Positions 1 to 11,514 of a stretch of 64,000 nt of DNA are shown here, in pieces. A model generated the notes under the pieces. The model was not told the DNA's origin, did no database searches, and saw nothing but the letters and a program-made list of their open reading frames with translations. The DNA is from Xylogone sp. PMI_703. Lineage: Eukaryota > Ascomycota > Leotiomycetes. Positions within the stretch are counted from its first letter, which is position 1; each line of letters begins with the position of its first letter. The stretch lies in assembly GCA_021399445.1 (NCBI GenBank), contig JAJTUQ010000004.1, positions 4,650,001-4,714,000 of the forward strand. The letters are read 5' to 3'. The position numbers and the translations under genes were made by a program.

Positions 1-860
1 ACCCACGACTTCTTCGCTCAGCTTTCATGCATCCTTCATATCCATATGTGTATGAGCACATACCCAGTTACCAGCGGCTGGAATTTCTTGGTGATGCCTT
101 ACTCGATATGGTTGCTGTTGATTTCCTTTTCATAAACCATCCAACCAGAGACCCACAATGGCTGACTGAGCATAAGGAAGCGATGGTATCAAACCAGTTT
201 TATGGTTATCTCGCAATCAAGCTAGGGTTTCATAAACACCTCCTGTATTTTCATGGCGACATACAGAATCAGATTCGTGATTACATCACTGAAATTGAAT
301 ACTGCCAATCGCTGGCTGAAGAAGAAGCTATTCGATGTGGAAAATCCAAAAAAGATATTTCCCCTGACTTCTGGATAGATGCGAGGCGTCCTCCGAAATG
401 TCTTCCAGATGTGATCGAAGCGTATGTTGGAGCCATCTTTGTTGATTCAAGATATAACTATGATGAGGTCCAACGATTCTTCAATGTTCATATCGCTCCA
501 TTTTTCCAGGACATGTCTCTCTATGATCGATTTGCGAGCAAACATCCGTCTACCGTTCTGACGCGATTCCTAAATGACAACATGGGTTGCACAAATTGGA
601 GAGTTTATACTAAAGCATTGCCGCAGATCAATGGTGAGAAGAATGGGGTTATGTGCCTCTTGAGAATTCATGAAGTGGTTGTCTGTGATGGTGTAGCAGA
701 AAGCGGGAGATATGCCAAAACTAAGGTCTGCAAAGCAGCAATGGAGATACTAAGTGGCTTGCCAATAAATGAATTCCGGGAGAAACATGGTTGCAATTGT
801 GGAGACGGCGATGCTACTTTGGTTCCAGAAGCAGAAAAGATCGGTGGCAATGGAAACTAG
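1..860 (+). CDS. dcl1: Dicer-like protein 1, C-terminal part (5' end outside window)
   Basis: This is the C-terminal end of a fungal Dicer, which cuts double-stranded RNA into small RNAs for quelling and antiviral silencing. The frame is open from base 3, so the first Met at 27 is internal; residues before it (PRLLRSAF) already belong to the domain. Counting from that Met, the RNase IIIb signature QRLEFLGDALLD spans residues 16-27, with catalytic Glu19 and Asp23. The second acidic pair lies in PDVIEAYVGAIF, with Asp128 and Glu131. A short dsRNA-binding-like tail (GRYAKTKVCKAAMEIL) and a Cys-rich end (CNC) follow. The catalytic acids are all present, so this part looks functional. The match to DCL1 rather than DCL2 rests on the FMHPSYPYVYEHIPSYQRLE context and is from memory of the family. 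Helicase, PAZ and RNase IIIa parts would lie upstream. Confidence 0.95.
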   Translation, partial: PRLLRSAFMHPSYPYVYEHIPSYQRLEFLGDALLDMVAVDFLFINHPTRDPQWLTEHKEAMVSNQFYGYLAIKLGFHKHLLYFHGDIQNQIRDYITEIEYCQSLAEEEAIRCGKSKKDISPDFWIDARRPPKCLPDVIEAYVGAIFVDSRYNYDEVQRFFNVHIAPFFQDMSLYDRFASKHPSTVLTRFLNDNMGCTNWRVYTKALPQINGEKNGVMCLLRIHEVVVCDGVAESGRYAKTKVCKAAMEILSGLPINEFREKHGCNCGDGDATLVPEAEKIGGNGN

Positions 861-1533
861 GGAAAGCCATAGCATTGCTTTATATGGTACTCAAGATAGT
901 TGCTCCTGAATAGATACTTTCCCGCTTTTACGTTATTGAAAGTTTCATAATCTATTCCTTAAAGAATCCTATACAGACTGGATAGAATTGCAGAGATGAG
1001 TATGTCTTACAGGTAAAGCTTTGTGCATGAAAAATACATGTTCAATCAGCCGATTCAAGACAAGAAACCTTCATTCTTTGTACACTTTGTACTAAGGCAA
1101 AATAAAGGCTGAATAAGTTAAGAGGATATGTCACAATCCAGATTGAAACTTTGCTAATACCTGACTCATCACTGCAGCAGATGTTGTATTTATAGGGTCA
1201 TAGGGGCAATACACAGGTGGGAGTTTCCAAATATGTGAAGAATTATTTTTCAAGAACCTAAGTTAATCTATGAAATATCCCACCACCCAAGGCTCTGATA
1301 CCCATCAAAGGCCTGATAATGCTCCAAATGCATTTTCCTCCAAAAATGAAAATAACTCCGCGCTAATTCAACAGAAAACTTAACTTATAAACCAGAAGAT
1401 CTTTCTTAGTAATCGGGAAATGGAGGTAGTTTAGAATATCGAGGGCATCCGCTCTTTTATTTTTATAATTCCTGTACTCGTATAGTTTCTATCATCACCC
1501 CAATATCCAAAATGGTATGTCGGGTGCATCGTA
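861..1533. other. Intergenic region between convergent genes
   Basis: This stretch separates the 3' end of the Dicer gene from the 3' end of the zinc-finger gene, which are convergent. It is AT-rich and should hold both 3' UTRs. I see no coding sequence, RNA gene or repeat in it. Confidence 0.6.
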
Positions 1534-2465
1534 TTAATGACCATGTATCTGCTTTAAATGCCTTTTTAAATGGTCCTGTCTTGCGAATCCAGAAGTTGCA
1601 TGCCTGCACCCTTTGTACGGACACACTGGTTTAGCGGCCTTCTTTGCATGGGGAGACTCTGGATGGTGTGCGTTGACATGGCGCTGTATATCGCGTGCGG
1701 TGGCATTTTGACTGCCGCAACCTGGCTCTGGACAGAGGTAAGGCTTTGTATGTATCTTAACATGCCGACTAGATAAAGGAAATCATTAGCATCAATATTG
1801 AGTTTAAAATCGGAGACTAAATGAGTAATGAAAACTTACTTATAAAGATGTCGTTGGGTGAACAACTTACGACAATCTGGGCATTGATATGCTACGTTTG
1901 CGGGAGGTGATGATGAGACTGTTGACGGTGGCGTTGATGATATTGATGATTCGAAGTATGAATATGGGGAATCGGATATGTTGCTTCCTTCTGGTGAGAT
2001 GTCCAAGGAGCTGCTATTCTCACCCAGGGCTTCCCATAGTGGAAAGTCAATGTTTGGTGGAATATGAGGGACATCTATATCGGGTAAAGGGTGATAATAA
2101 TCCAAGGCGCTAACACCTGGCATTCCGTGGAGGGATTCAGGCAGCATATATGTATCGGTAGGTGTAGGGTAGAGAGGTGTTTCGAGATGCCATGTTGTGG
2201 GGTCGTTGGATAGAGGATAATTGAGGGTGTTAATATCGTCGAATAAGTTTTGTGAAGCAAAGTCTTGGATGGACTCTGGGAAGTCCATACAGTCTGAGAA
2301 GAGTGGTTCTGACATGGTGTATATGTCAATATCGAATTCTAGGTATTGGTTTTCTCGTAAATGGCCCCCTTGGGGCACTCGATTCTGTTGTTCTTGGTTT
2401 ATAATCGACTGGTTCTGCATGTTGAAAGGTAGAGATATCTGCGGTGGAAAGTGCGCGTTCGCCAT
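1534..2465 (-). CDS. C2H2 zinc-finger protein, putative transcription factor
   Basis: Two exons (2465-1840 and 1768-1534) give 286 aa. The 71-bp intron has a GTAAGT donor and a CTAG acceptor and splits the first finger exactly. The N-terminal 190 residues are low-complexity, rich in Ser, Pro and acidic residues, and may act as an activation region. Three zinc fingers follow at the C-terminus. Finger 1 reads CPDC with HVKIH as its His pair. Finger 2 starts CPEPGC and finger 3 starts CPYKGC and ends with HLKQIHGH just before the stop. Fingers 2 and 3 have the long C-x4-C spacing common in fungal regulators. The likely role is nuclear DNA binding; the target is unknown. No neighbouring gene points to a pathway. 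The start is the first ATG of the open frame. Confidence 0.85.
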
Positions 2466-3002
2466 ATTTTCAGCAGTTTTCTGACGTTACTGAGGTCATT
2501 AGCAGATATGACGATGCACCCCACGCTGGCTAGATACTTCAGTATGCTAGTCAACAGACTATCCGTCCAGTTGTGCCAATCGAATATCACAAAGTGTCCC
2601 TCTCTTTATCTACTTTTTTCTTTCCTAGTTATGGTCCTGTAAACATAACTGGATATTCTCCCCTTCAATCGCGCGCTCATTATGACAACACCATGAGCGC
2701 GAGCCAAATAGAACAAAGCAAAACATTTAAAACCTTGCATAGTAAATTTCAAACAAAATAGGAGGGTGAAATGATGCTGTTCAAAATAAAACAAGAGGGA
2801 AAGGTGCAAAAAAGAAAGCCTATTTCAGAAAAATTTCCAAAACGATGTCATGGAGGTGTCAGCGCGGCCGGGCAATGGCTCCTCCTATTGATATATTATC
2901 GAATGATAGTGGCAGAACATGATATCCAAAGATAAGTGCATAGGATATCTCCAGAATTGCCGTTGCCCGGCTGCAATCATGCTTTGATCATCTTGATGAT
3001 GG
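2466..3002. other. Intergenic region upstream of the zinc-finger gene
   Basis: About 540 bp holding the promoter of the zinc-finger gene and the 3' side of the small gene at 3003-3786. The part around 2590-2830 is AT-rich. A more GC-balanced piece near 2850-2990 has no coding frame that I can support. Confidence 0.5.
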
Positions 3003-3786
3003 CTAAGCTGAAATGACGATATTGGCGGCGCCAAATACGATGCTGTAGCCAGCATCGTTTTCCTCCCGACGCATGTTTTTGCCCAGTACTGAAGTTTGTC
3101 GTAATACTGAAGGTTCTTCTTTCTTTATGTGGTTGCGCAAATTGGCTTCATCAATTGCAGCTATCCATTCAGTGGTTGTATTCTCCTGCTGCATCTCCTG
3201 AGTAGATGTCAGGAAGAGTTGGTTGAGATGCAGATTGTAGACGAATTTCAGTATCGACTCAAAGCTGTAAAGCATTAACCAAGATAGACTGTCAGAAGGC
3301 AAATTCCAATGGTGAAGGTTGTCGTTCAAATGTCTGGTGCCGTCTGGTATTTTCGTGTTGTTCCATCCGAGAGATTGAGAGGCTGATGGGGCTATTATGG
3401 GCGATACTATTGAGTGTCAGTAGATACACGGTAACCGCTTATCGTACAGGTCTACCTGAGCAATTGTGGCATGTCCATTTTTCTAGGGTTGAAAGTAGAT
3501 TCTGTTCAGCGAGAGTCGCCGATGCGTCTATGTTCGGTTCCCAGGAGATACAACAGAGATGGCCGTGGTTAGTGCTCAAGTAGCTTGCTTGAGCCAAACT
3601 CGGTGCGCTGGGTACTGAAGTCCGTAGCGAAATGTCCTCGAGGACATCATCGAGATAACAGTTAAACTCTTCGATTTCCTTGCAGACCTCAAGTACTTTC
3701 ATGGTAGATTTATATTCGGAATAGACGTCACCGGCGATGGATATGAGGTGGACTATGTCCGCAATTCCATAGCTAGATGTTGACAT
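3003..3786 (-). CDS. Uncharacterised protein, two exons
   Basis: Exon 1 is 3786-3456 and exon 2 is 3382-3003. The 73-bp intron has donor GTAGAC and acceptor ATCAG. Splicing keeps the frame (711 nt, 236 aa) and joins NCS to ASQSLGWNN smoothly. The N-terminus (MSTSSYGIADIVHLISIAG) resembles the helical N-terminal domains that fungi place in front of STAND/NLR-type proteins, but this likeness is loose. The C-terminal half is rich in polar and charged residues. No catalytic motif, signal peptide or clear membrane segment is visible. It may be a free-standing N-terminal domain or a shortened relic of a larger gene. I do not recognise a specific family and assign no function. Confidence 0.55.
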
Positions 3787-4682
3787 GATCCACCCACAAT
3801 ACCAAACTTGGGGAACGACTTGGGCGCTTCAAAACGGCTGCTTCTTTGATGGAAGATAACACTATTTGGGGCGCAATACGCAATAATATGTGAAACAAGT
3901 ATAACAGAAGGCTATGGTCAAAATGCAGATGTTGAGTATTAAGAACAAGGTGGGAAAGAAAAAGAGTATATGTCTGCCTGGGGCCCTTGAGGGCGAGGCG
4001 CAATTTAAGTACTGGTATCGGGGTCGCGCGTGCATCACCGAGAGGCCCATCATGCCAAGCCCTCTAAGCCCCTGCTTCCCCAAGCCACAGGTGGGAGGCC
4101 CCTCGTGGTCGGACCCCCGTACGGTCCGTGCATGAGGCGGAGCTAGTAGCCTTGCGAGCCTTGTCTGCCTTACCACGTCGTCATTGGGCAGGAAGTGGTT
4201 CTTAGGTACAGTATCTTTAATAGGGTCTGGCCCATTGCACGTGCGCGCGTCATTTTCCTACTCAGGGGATTCTATGGGCCGTTATGGATCATTAATGATC
4301 TTTATTTGATGTTTAGCTTCATAATGAACCTCATATATTACGACATTTATGCTAGTGTCCTTTGTTTTACGGGAGCTCTACACTTCACCGGGTTGATGTC
4401 GTGCAGTAAGAGCTTGTCTAAGGAGAGAGGTCTGGTTCCCAGTGCCTAGTCATAGCTCCACTTGCATCCAAATCATTTCTCATGTTTCATAGGGCTCAGA
4501 GAACTCGTCTTCAGCCACTCTTGTAGGACCTTGAGTATGGAGAAACATATATCAGCTTTCTCATGATTCCATGTACAGCTTCCCCCGTAAGTTTTATGGT
4601 ACATCTAGTTCCAGGATATGCTGTTCATGCCATTAGTGCAACTCATAATACAATCAACTAGAGGTGGAAAACAAGCAACTTA
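3787..4682. other. Intergenic region
   Basis: About 900 bp with no convincing gene. A GC-rich patch near 4020-4145 contains the palindrome-like bases CCGTACGG and differs in composition from its AT-rich flanks. It could be a fragment of an old mobile element, but nothing identifies it. Confidence 0.45.
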
Positions 4683-6044
4683 CTAAAGCATGATCCCGGC
4701 GCCAGCAGCCAAAGCCAGAAACTGCATCGCAGTCCTCCTAAGTTCTACGCCACGATCCTTCCCGGTCTCCAGCAATTCGGGAATGACAGCCACGGTCCCC
4801 ACATACAAGAAGGTTCCAGCGGTAAACGGAAGCAACATGTCTCCCCACGTCAGGCTGGTACCCCACAATCCCTGATCTCGTCCCATAGCCACTGAGTCAC
4901 TGCTGTTGCCACCAAACTCTTGAATTGCAATGCCAATGCACGTGCCGAGTAATGCGCCTAGTGCTGTAACAAACTGTGCCCCCATGGCAGCACGTTTGGA
5001 GAATCCAGACTGGATGAGGAGCGCAAAGTCGCCGACTTCATGAGGGATCTCGTGAAAGAAGACTGCAACAGTCGTAGTGGCACCGATAGTAGGCGAGGCA
5101 TAAAATGAACTCGATAGAGCTAGGCCATCTGTGATATTGTGTGTAAAATCCGCACTGTCAAGCGACAATTAGATAAATACAGTAGCACGAGAGGGAACAT
5201 CTGACTCACATAAGGTTAAGATATCCCGCGAGCTTGACACTAGCATTCATCTCCTTCTCCTTCTCCTTCTCTTGTACCGCCGCGCTCGGCTCATTTGCAC
5301 CTTCCTTCTTCCTTGACTTTACATTGCCCTTGTTCTCTACGGCTGAGCTGACAGCAGTGGCTGCATTGTCCGCTTCTCCATGTGAATGCCCGTGCGAATG
5401 GCTGTGCCCCTCATCTCCGCCTGTAGCGATTCTTAATCCCTTATCCATAGCCACAAATGTCACGAATCCAACTAGGATAGCCACTCCCAATAATAAATTC
5501 CTGTTAGGCTCCACCATCACGAATCTCACATGCTCAGGGGTATCTTCACCGAGGAATATCTCGGGCAGCAAGTGAAACAAAGTGTCACCCATAAGACCAC
5601 CGACCGCAAATGCCACCATTATAGACAAGGAAGAGGGGTCAATGTTCGGAGGACATAACGCCAACAGGAAGTTAGGCGGACCAGATATGTATAGGGTCGC
5701 CAAGAGTGAGTTAGTGGCTGGGCTAGAAGGGAAGAGGACATTGAAGACGCGGGAAGTCAGTGAGGACGTCAGTGGGTTTGTTGCGAGCTTATGTGCGTTC
5801 AAATCCTGCACTAGAGGGCATTCCTATAATTGGATACTACGCGTCAACAGATCAATTATGTGAAGAACGGGCCGACAGACAAAAATAATTAAAGGGACTT
5901 CCAAGGAAAGCTATTTACCTGCAGCCCAGCCTCAATGTCCTCAATGCTCATGTGTGCTACTGATGCTGCATGTTTGCTTGCAAAGACACCTGCAACTGCT
6001 ATACAGAGCAGCAGGGCTGTTCGCCGAGGTTGAAACAATGCCAT
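4683..6044 (-). CDS. ZIP-family zinc transporter (KE4/ZIP7 type)
   Basis: Three exons (6044-5919, 5805-5210, 5154-4683) encode 397 aa; introns are 113 and 55 bp with consistent phases. ZIP proteins move zinc or related metals into the cytosol, and the KE4 branch usually sits in the ER or Golgi membrane. An N-terminal hydrophobic segment (residues 9-20) may be a signal peptide. A His-rich stretch GHSHSHGHSHGE near residues 174-185 forms the expected cytosolic loop. The two metal-site signatures of the family are intact: HNITDG at 246-251 and HEIPHE at 275-280. Several hydrophobic segments lie before the His loop and after 240. The chosen ATG (6044) starts the signal-like segment; an upstream in-frame TTG-led extension is unlikely to be used. 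Function is firmly supported by motifs; compartment is inferred from family. Confidence 0.93.
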
Positions 6045-7255
6045 TTCGAATTGCTGAGGTTGTTGACAACTGGACGTCAAGGTGTAGGAGATTAGGAACG
6101 TGTACGGGCACGGTACCTTAAAATTACCAAATTCAGTTAGCGTTGCCCCGTTCCTGACTGACGGACCCCTCAATTAATTAATTATTTTTCGGATTTTCTA
6201 GGAATTCTTCCTCCCATAATCATCTGTCAGTCTCTGCTACATCTCACTGGTCGAGGGCAATGTCTTTTTGTCTAAAACGAACTCATGGAGGTGGTATCAG
6301 TCACCTCCGACCCTCGGAGATACCAACTATGAGAACCAGGATAAATCTGTGTTTGACAGTCACACCGTTGGTATTCACTGCGGTCTTCCAACATGTCTCT
6401 CATCCGACTGCAAATTCTGCCTTGATTCTATAGGCATCTGCCAGCCAATCCCTGATTCATGCCATAGGTGATCAATTATCGGGCCCCGAAGTGATCACGT
6501 GCGGGTCCGGAGCCTCATCTACCTGGGCTCGCTGGGTACTGCGGTTCAACGTTTCCGACCATGGTGGCAATTGAAGAGTAGGCTGGCGAATAAACTGAGT
6601 TTATGCATCATTCAGACTATCCGCATGAACTTGAGCAAGCTCCTCTCAACGCTATCAGGGACTTTGCAAGGTTCATCAGTTGCAAATGCCGGCGTTTGAG
6701 TGGCTCGGTGATTTGTTTCCCTTGCGCTTCGTGGCGGTGCCGCTGCCCCGCCTAATGCTATGGCTGGTGAGGCCACCATGCAGGTAAGGCAGAGCACGTA
6801 GGTCTAAGTCAACGTCAAATAAACCATTTTTATTCTCCTGCTTTCCATGCAGCTTTTCTTTATCCCATATTGTTTCGCTGGCTCCTGTTGTTCTCCGTCG
6901 TTCCTCTTTGTCTCGTTCATTGCAAACAGCTTATAAGAAACTGAGCTCGCCGTGCAAATAGTTCGCCACTAAAGTCGGCTGCCTAAACCTTCAGCCTCGT
7001 CATTGTGAGAGGACAAATATTCACATATTTGATAGCTGAGTAAGAGTGAAAGCTTTCATTCGAGATTAGTTCGAAGTTGGTTGTGCTTTCGTCTAGTTAT
7101 TGCTTTGGAAAGGCCTGCTGGCTCAAGCAATATAACCCGGCACCCGTTCCATTAGGTGGACGAGCACACCTCCACCAAATATACACGAGGGGATAGCTGA
7201 CATCTTCAGAATAGACACACAGGCTGGTTAGGTACTACAGAGTGATAATCTAACC
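6045..7255. other. Divergent intergenic region, probable two-way promoter
   Basis: About 1.2 kb between the start of the ZIP gene (minus strand) and the start of the gene at 7256 (plus strand), so it must hold both promoters. The short frames in it are not convincing. A TTG-led frame at 6268-6471 is Cys-rich but has no ATG in a useful place. Confidence 0.55.
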
Positions 7256-10200
7256 ATGGAGCTCCGTACTCGCGACCTCAAGGCCGTCGAATATAGCAGG
7301 TCCCTTCTTACGGAAGGAGACACTATGGTATTTATATCATACCCCAACAACATCCGAGCACTTGATCCAATGGGCTTCCCAAGAGCAAGATACCGTATGG
7401 TTAACAGTGAGAACTTACTTAAAACTGGCTCAACTGTTTTTGCACGACTCCTTTCAGATACTGCCCAAGCACGCATACGACGACGGAAAGGTTATACGGA
7501 AGATGGCGACCTGCCAAAGGGCGTTAAATATGTGCTTGATCTCACACCTCCGAATGAGGGGGACGACGCCGTGGAATTAATAAGTGAGCTATCTTGTCCC
7601 ATTGGATTTCGGCAATGGTACTCGGCCAAAATAAGATGTGGCGTTCCCGAGTCATTAGTTGGTGGTGATGACGAGGTGTACCGTCTACCAGCGTCTCCTC
7701 CTGTGCCTCCGGAAACTTCAAGTATGGCACAAAAATCAGATTCAAGCATAGCATCAGCCGTTGATCGTGAGTCGAAGGCTAATCGCAAACCTCTGTTCGA
7801 GGAGAAAACGGAGTCGCCAGACGAGGACTATATCCTCCGTCAGACTATAGAAAAAAGCAAAAAGGAGTTTCTCGAAGATGCTATGGCTATGGGAGATATG
7901 CCAAAAAGACAGACGGAGGATAAAGAAGTACCAGAGTACTGTCCGATACGACACCGCGTTGGAATCGAGAGACTCCTCCAGTGTATAGAAGGGGATGATC
8001 CGAAACTTGACTCGGCTCCTAAGGTGTGGACATTATTTGTGCTAGCTAAATATTTTGATTGCACTAGAGTTGTGGTGAGTCATGTCTTCTAAATACCTAG
8101 TTATCCTTTGAGATTTAGCAAAGACTGATAACTCTATAGTTGGACTATATTACCTCATGGCTAATCGTTGAACCCAACTGCCAAATACTCGAAATACTTC
8201 CGGACACATGTCTGAAGATTGGTGTTGGCTTACGAAATTCTGCGGTGACTCGTACCACTTTTGGCATCCTAGTTTCCGAAGAAGCTCTCAGTATTGCATC
8301 TCGACGACAAGGAAAACGTGATGCCGATGACCACCATACTACTCAGTTCCTCAGACCTAAGGAAACAATTGATGAGGATTGGCTAAACTGTATCCAGCAC
8401 GCCAGCCAAGATTTTCATGACAGAATCGTCAAAGTTGCAGAGGATCTACTAGACGAAAGGATGTTATGGTTTCAGGAGATGCCTGAATATAGGAAGATAT
8501 GTCATTTCGAAGATCATAACAATCTCACAAAATTGAGGCCAGGCCTTGAGTATCACAGGAGATTACGAACTATTCAAAATCTTGTGACAAAACTTCGCCA
8601 TTATGTTCGGGGCAGAATTTCTCAATGTCTCCTTGCAGATCTTACAATTAAACAGCTCGCCACCGGGCTGAGACATCGAGCAGCTGAAAGAAATGGCCCA
8701 TCTGAACTCAGTTTTGGAGAGATATGGGATTCTTTTAGCGGCGAAGAGCGACTTATGACTAGAATTTTCTGGCAGAATCTCCTTGACGCAACATGGGATG
8801 TCGAGTTGACAAATATGAATGCAGCATCCTTATTCTGGAGTAACGATCTAGATCGTCTTCCATTCAATATTAAACACAGTCATATACCAACCACTTTATC
8901 CGAAGTGCTGGATGCGTGCAACCATCTGAACTGGGCAATATCTGCAGCTACGAACGAAAAGGGCTTTCAAGAACTACACCAACCCAGTGCTGCTCCACCA
9001 GTTGATGATTTTCCATCTCTTATTGATGATGATGATCTGAAGCTTGAGCCTGTCACCCCTACTTACTCGAGCCTATATGATCCTGATCATGCTTATCATC
9101 AAGCCAGGCAGGCAGCTATGAAGAGAGCTTCCACTTCAACGACTTGGTCTCCTAAGGCTCCTAAGATATTTGGTGATGATTATGAGGTAGACAAAAAAGC
9201 ATCTCCGATTGATATTCCTATCCGTCAGAAACCAAAACCCAGTGATGATGTACTGGACCTACCTGACTTTTCGCCTATCCAAACGACCTCCGAAAAAAAT
9301 GATGCCCCTATCCTCGTTCAAGCATTGAATATGTATGCTGCCGTTTCTCGGTCAAAGTCTCCTCCTGTAGGAGCTGAGATAACTCAAACCACTCCATTCT
9401 TCAGCATTCACCGCTTCATGGAGCAGGTATCTAGCCATATTAAAAGACTCTGCAATGATACGCTGCGCAATACGAGCCCAGACTTTGATTCCTGCACTTT
9501 AACGGACACACTTCTCTGCCTTGATGATCGTGAGTTCAAATATCTCCCACTCTGGGCAGGAGGGAACGAAGATGGCACCGGTGGTGTGTTTGATGACCTC
9601 TTGCCTGCTGCTGAAGCGGGACCCAGTGGACCGGGGCCGGCATTCCATACAGGGCTGAGCTTGGATAGTTCCTCTAGAGACGGTTCCGTATCTGAGAATG
9701 AAAAAGAAGGTAGAAGTATCAATACAAGTCTCGACGTTGAAGACGGCTTTACCGATACGCTGAATCGAAGGCGGGTGTATTCAATGAGCAGCTCCGGTAG
9801 TAGTTTTATCCCGGCCATCCTAGACGATGGAAGCGACTCAGATGATTTTACTTTAATTGGGAGAAAAGAAAAGAATGTATGGAAAGGCAAAGGCGTCGAT
9901 CGTGGCGAATCGGCAAGCGCTGAGGGAAAACTGCCGAGCTACAATTCGGATTCGGAATCGTCATTCGATGCCATTGGTGACCTTTCCCTAACAGAAAGTG
10001 ATGACAGAACAGAGGTAGGAGATGAGATGACTATAGATGGAGGGGAGGAGCAGAATTCGCATTCAGCTCCTGTTAAAGATTCCACGGTCAACGCAGATAG
10101 ACCAGCCAGAAGAGCCGAAGTTAGGGGGCCATCTTCGGAGTTTGAGGATGACGAAGAGTTCTGGAACGAAAGCGACGAGGACAGTTTGTTTGGCGATGAT

Positions 10201-10275
10201 GGCAGCGATGAAGACTCAGACTCGGAAATGGTCAATATTGAAGTCGACGATGATATGAAAGATAAGAAGGTATGA
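7256..10275 (+). CDS. Large uncharacterised protein with acidic C-terminus
   Basis: Exon 1 (7256-8074) and exon 2 (8140-10275) join over a 65-bp intron (GTGAGT to TATAG) to give 984 aa. The N-terminal 90 residues look folded. A segment near residues 188-200 reads EDYILRQTIEKSKKE and fits the ubiquitin-interacting-motif pattern loosely, with Thr where Ala is usual. The middle part, from CRHR-like PEYCPIRHRVGIERLL into exon 2, is hydrophobic enough to be globular. From about residue 560 the chain is disordered, and the last 150 residues are very acidic (FEDDEEFWNESDEDS). No catalytic signature is visible. The length and conserved splice site suggest a real, expressed gene of unknown function. 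Acidic tails of this kind occur in nuclear or chaperone-like proteins, but I make no assignment. Confidence 0.85.
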
Positions 10276-11514
10276 AGGCTTGCCAGACGCACGTAAGCTG
10301 AGGCTCAAATATTGCTGGCTTTTACACGGTTATTTCGTTTTTGGTTCATTTTTGCAAATTTGAAGATATATAATTATTTAATAATGGCTTGAGGTAACAA
10401 ACAACATAGCCCACGATTCGATGAAATAAGAAAAGGATAGCTCTCACTGTAGGAATATATATACCTCTTGCGTGCTTTAGTCCTTCTCGCCCTGTGATTT
10501 TACTTCATCAGGAGCATTAGCCTGTGATTGTAAGTTGCATACAGTAGCGTCCGAGCTTCATGGCTGTACGTCAGCACTATGAAATACTTTCGGCTCGAAT
10601 CCGCGAACCATCTACGCCGTGGAGCCTTCTGTCGTCCGACCATCGCATATACTTTATATACTGGTTCAGAACCAAGATGGCATAATGTAACTATACAATG
10701 TGAATTGTCAGCACTGGAGCTTGAATCATCCAGTAAAATGAGATAGAGCGTAACTTAATACAAAAGCTTAGTACTAAGCAACGTACATGCGTATGCGTGA
10801 ATGATTGTCGGACATTGAACGAGCCGTCCCTTGAATGAAGTACGAAATACTCCGTACGAAGGACGGGCCTAAGGGGTCTTCAGCGGATCTGGCGTCCATG
10901 CATCTTGAAATTTATTGGCTGAGAGCCTAAATAGCATTCTTACGTGATCCTACTCCTCCCTCTCAGCCAATCGTGTCGGGAACCAAGGAGCTGCCGCCAA
11001 ACCCGCCGCATGCCGATATCAAACTTTTATTACCGGATTGGGGCAGCACCCCACTTTTTCCCTCATCCAGTAATAAGCTCTACCTCCTCATTCCTATTAA
11101 GTACGGCATCTATAATACTGATATTCATGCTGATAAATGTCCCCTCCATGCTTAAACCAATAGAATTGATTCCATAAGCCCCTATGAGGATCTTACGGGT
11201 GTAAAACATGACCTTAATTAATAACGGACACCCAGACCCGTAACCAGAAGTACTTGAGTTTGGTAGAAAGATACCCTTCTGCCGGGGGTATCGTGGTCTG
11301 GTTGTTTGCTCCATCAATCTCACAGCTATGAGTTGGTTTTATTGTCAGACGAATTACGAAAGCATGCTATTTATACACAGGGACGGTGAGTTGATATAAA
11401 AGCTGGGTGAGCTCTGCTCAGCCAAAGCTGCTATATAATGTGTGTCTCCTGAGTATCTGTCAACATTAACCTTCGTCTTTTCCCCAACACTTCAGATACT
11501 GCAATTAGTCAACC
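10276..11514. other. Intergenic region before the metabolic cluster
   Basis: About 1.2 kb. It contains near 10840-10866 the TACTCCGTA-type motif that is common between fungal genes. No coding region can be supported. The last few hundred bases should hold the promoter of the hydrolase at 11515. Confidence 0.5.

Noticed and set aside
1..860. Functional link between the Dicer gene and the repeat array
   Set aside because: The two are 39 kb apart with unrelated genes between. Sharing one window is not evidence of a shared system.
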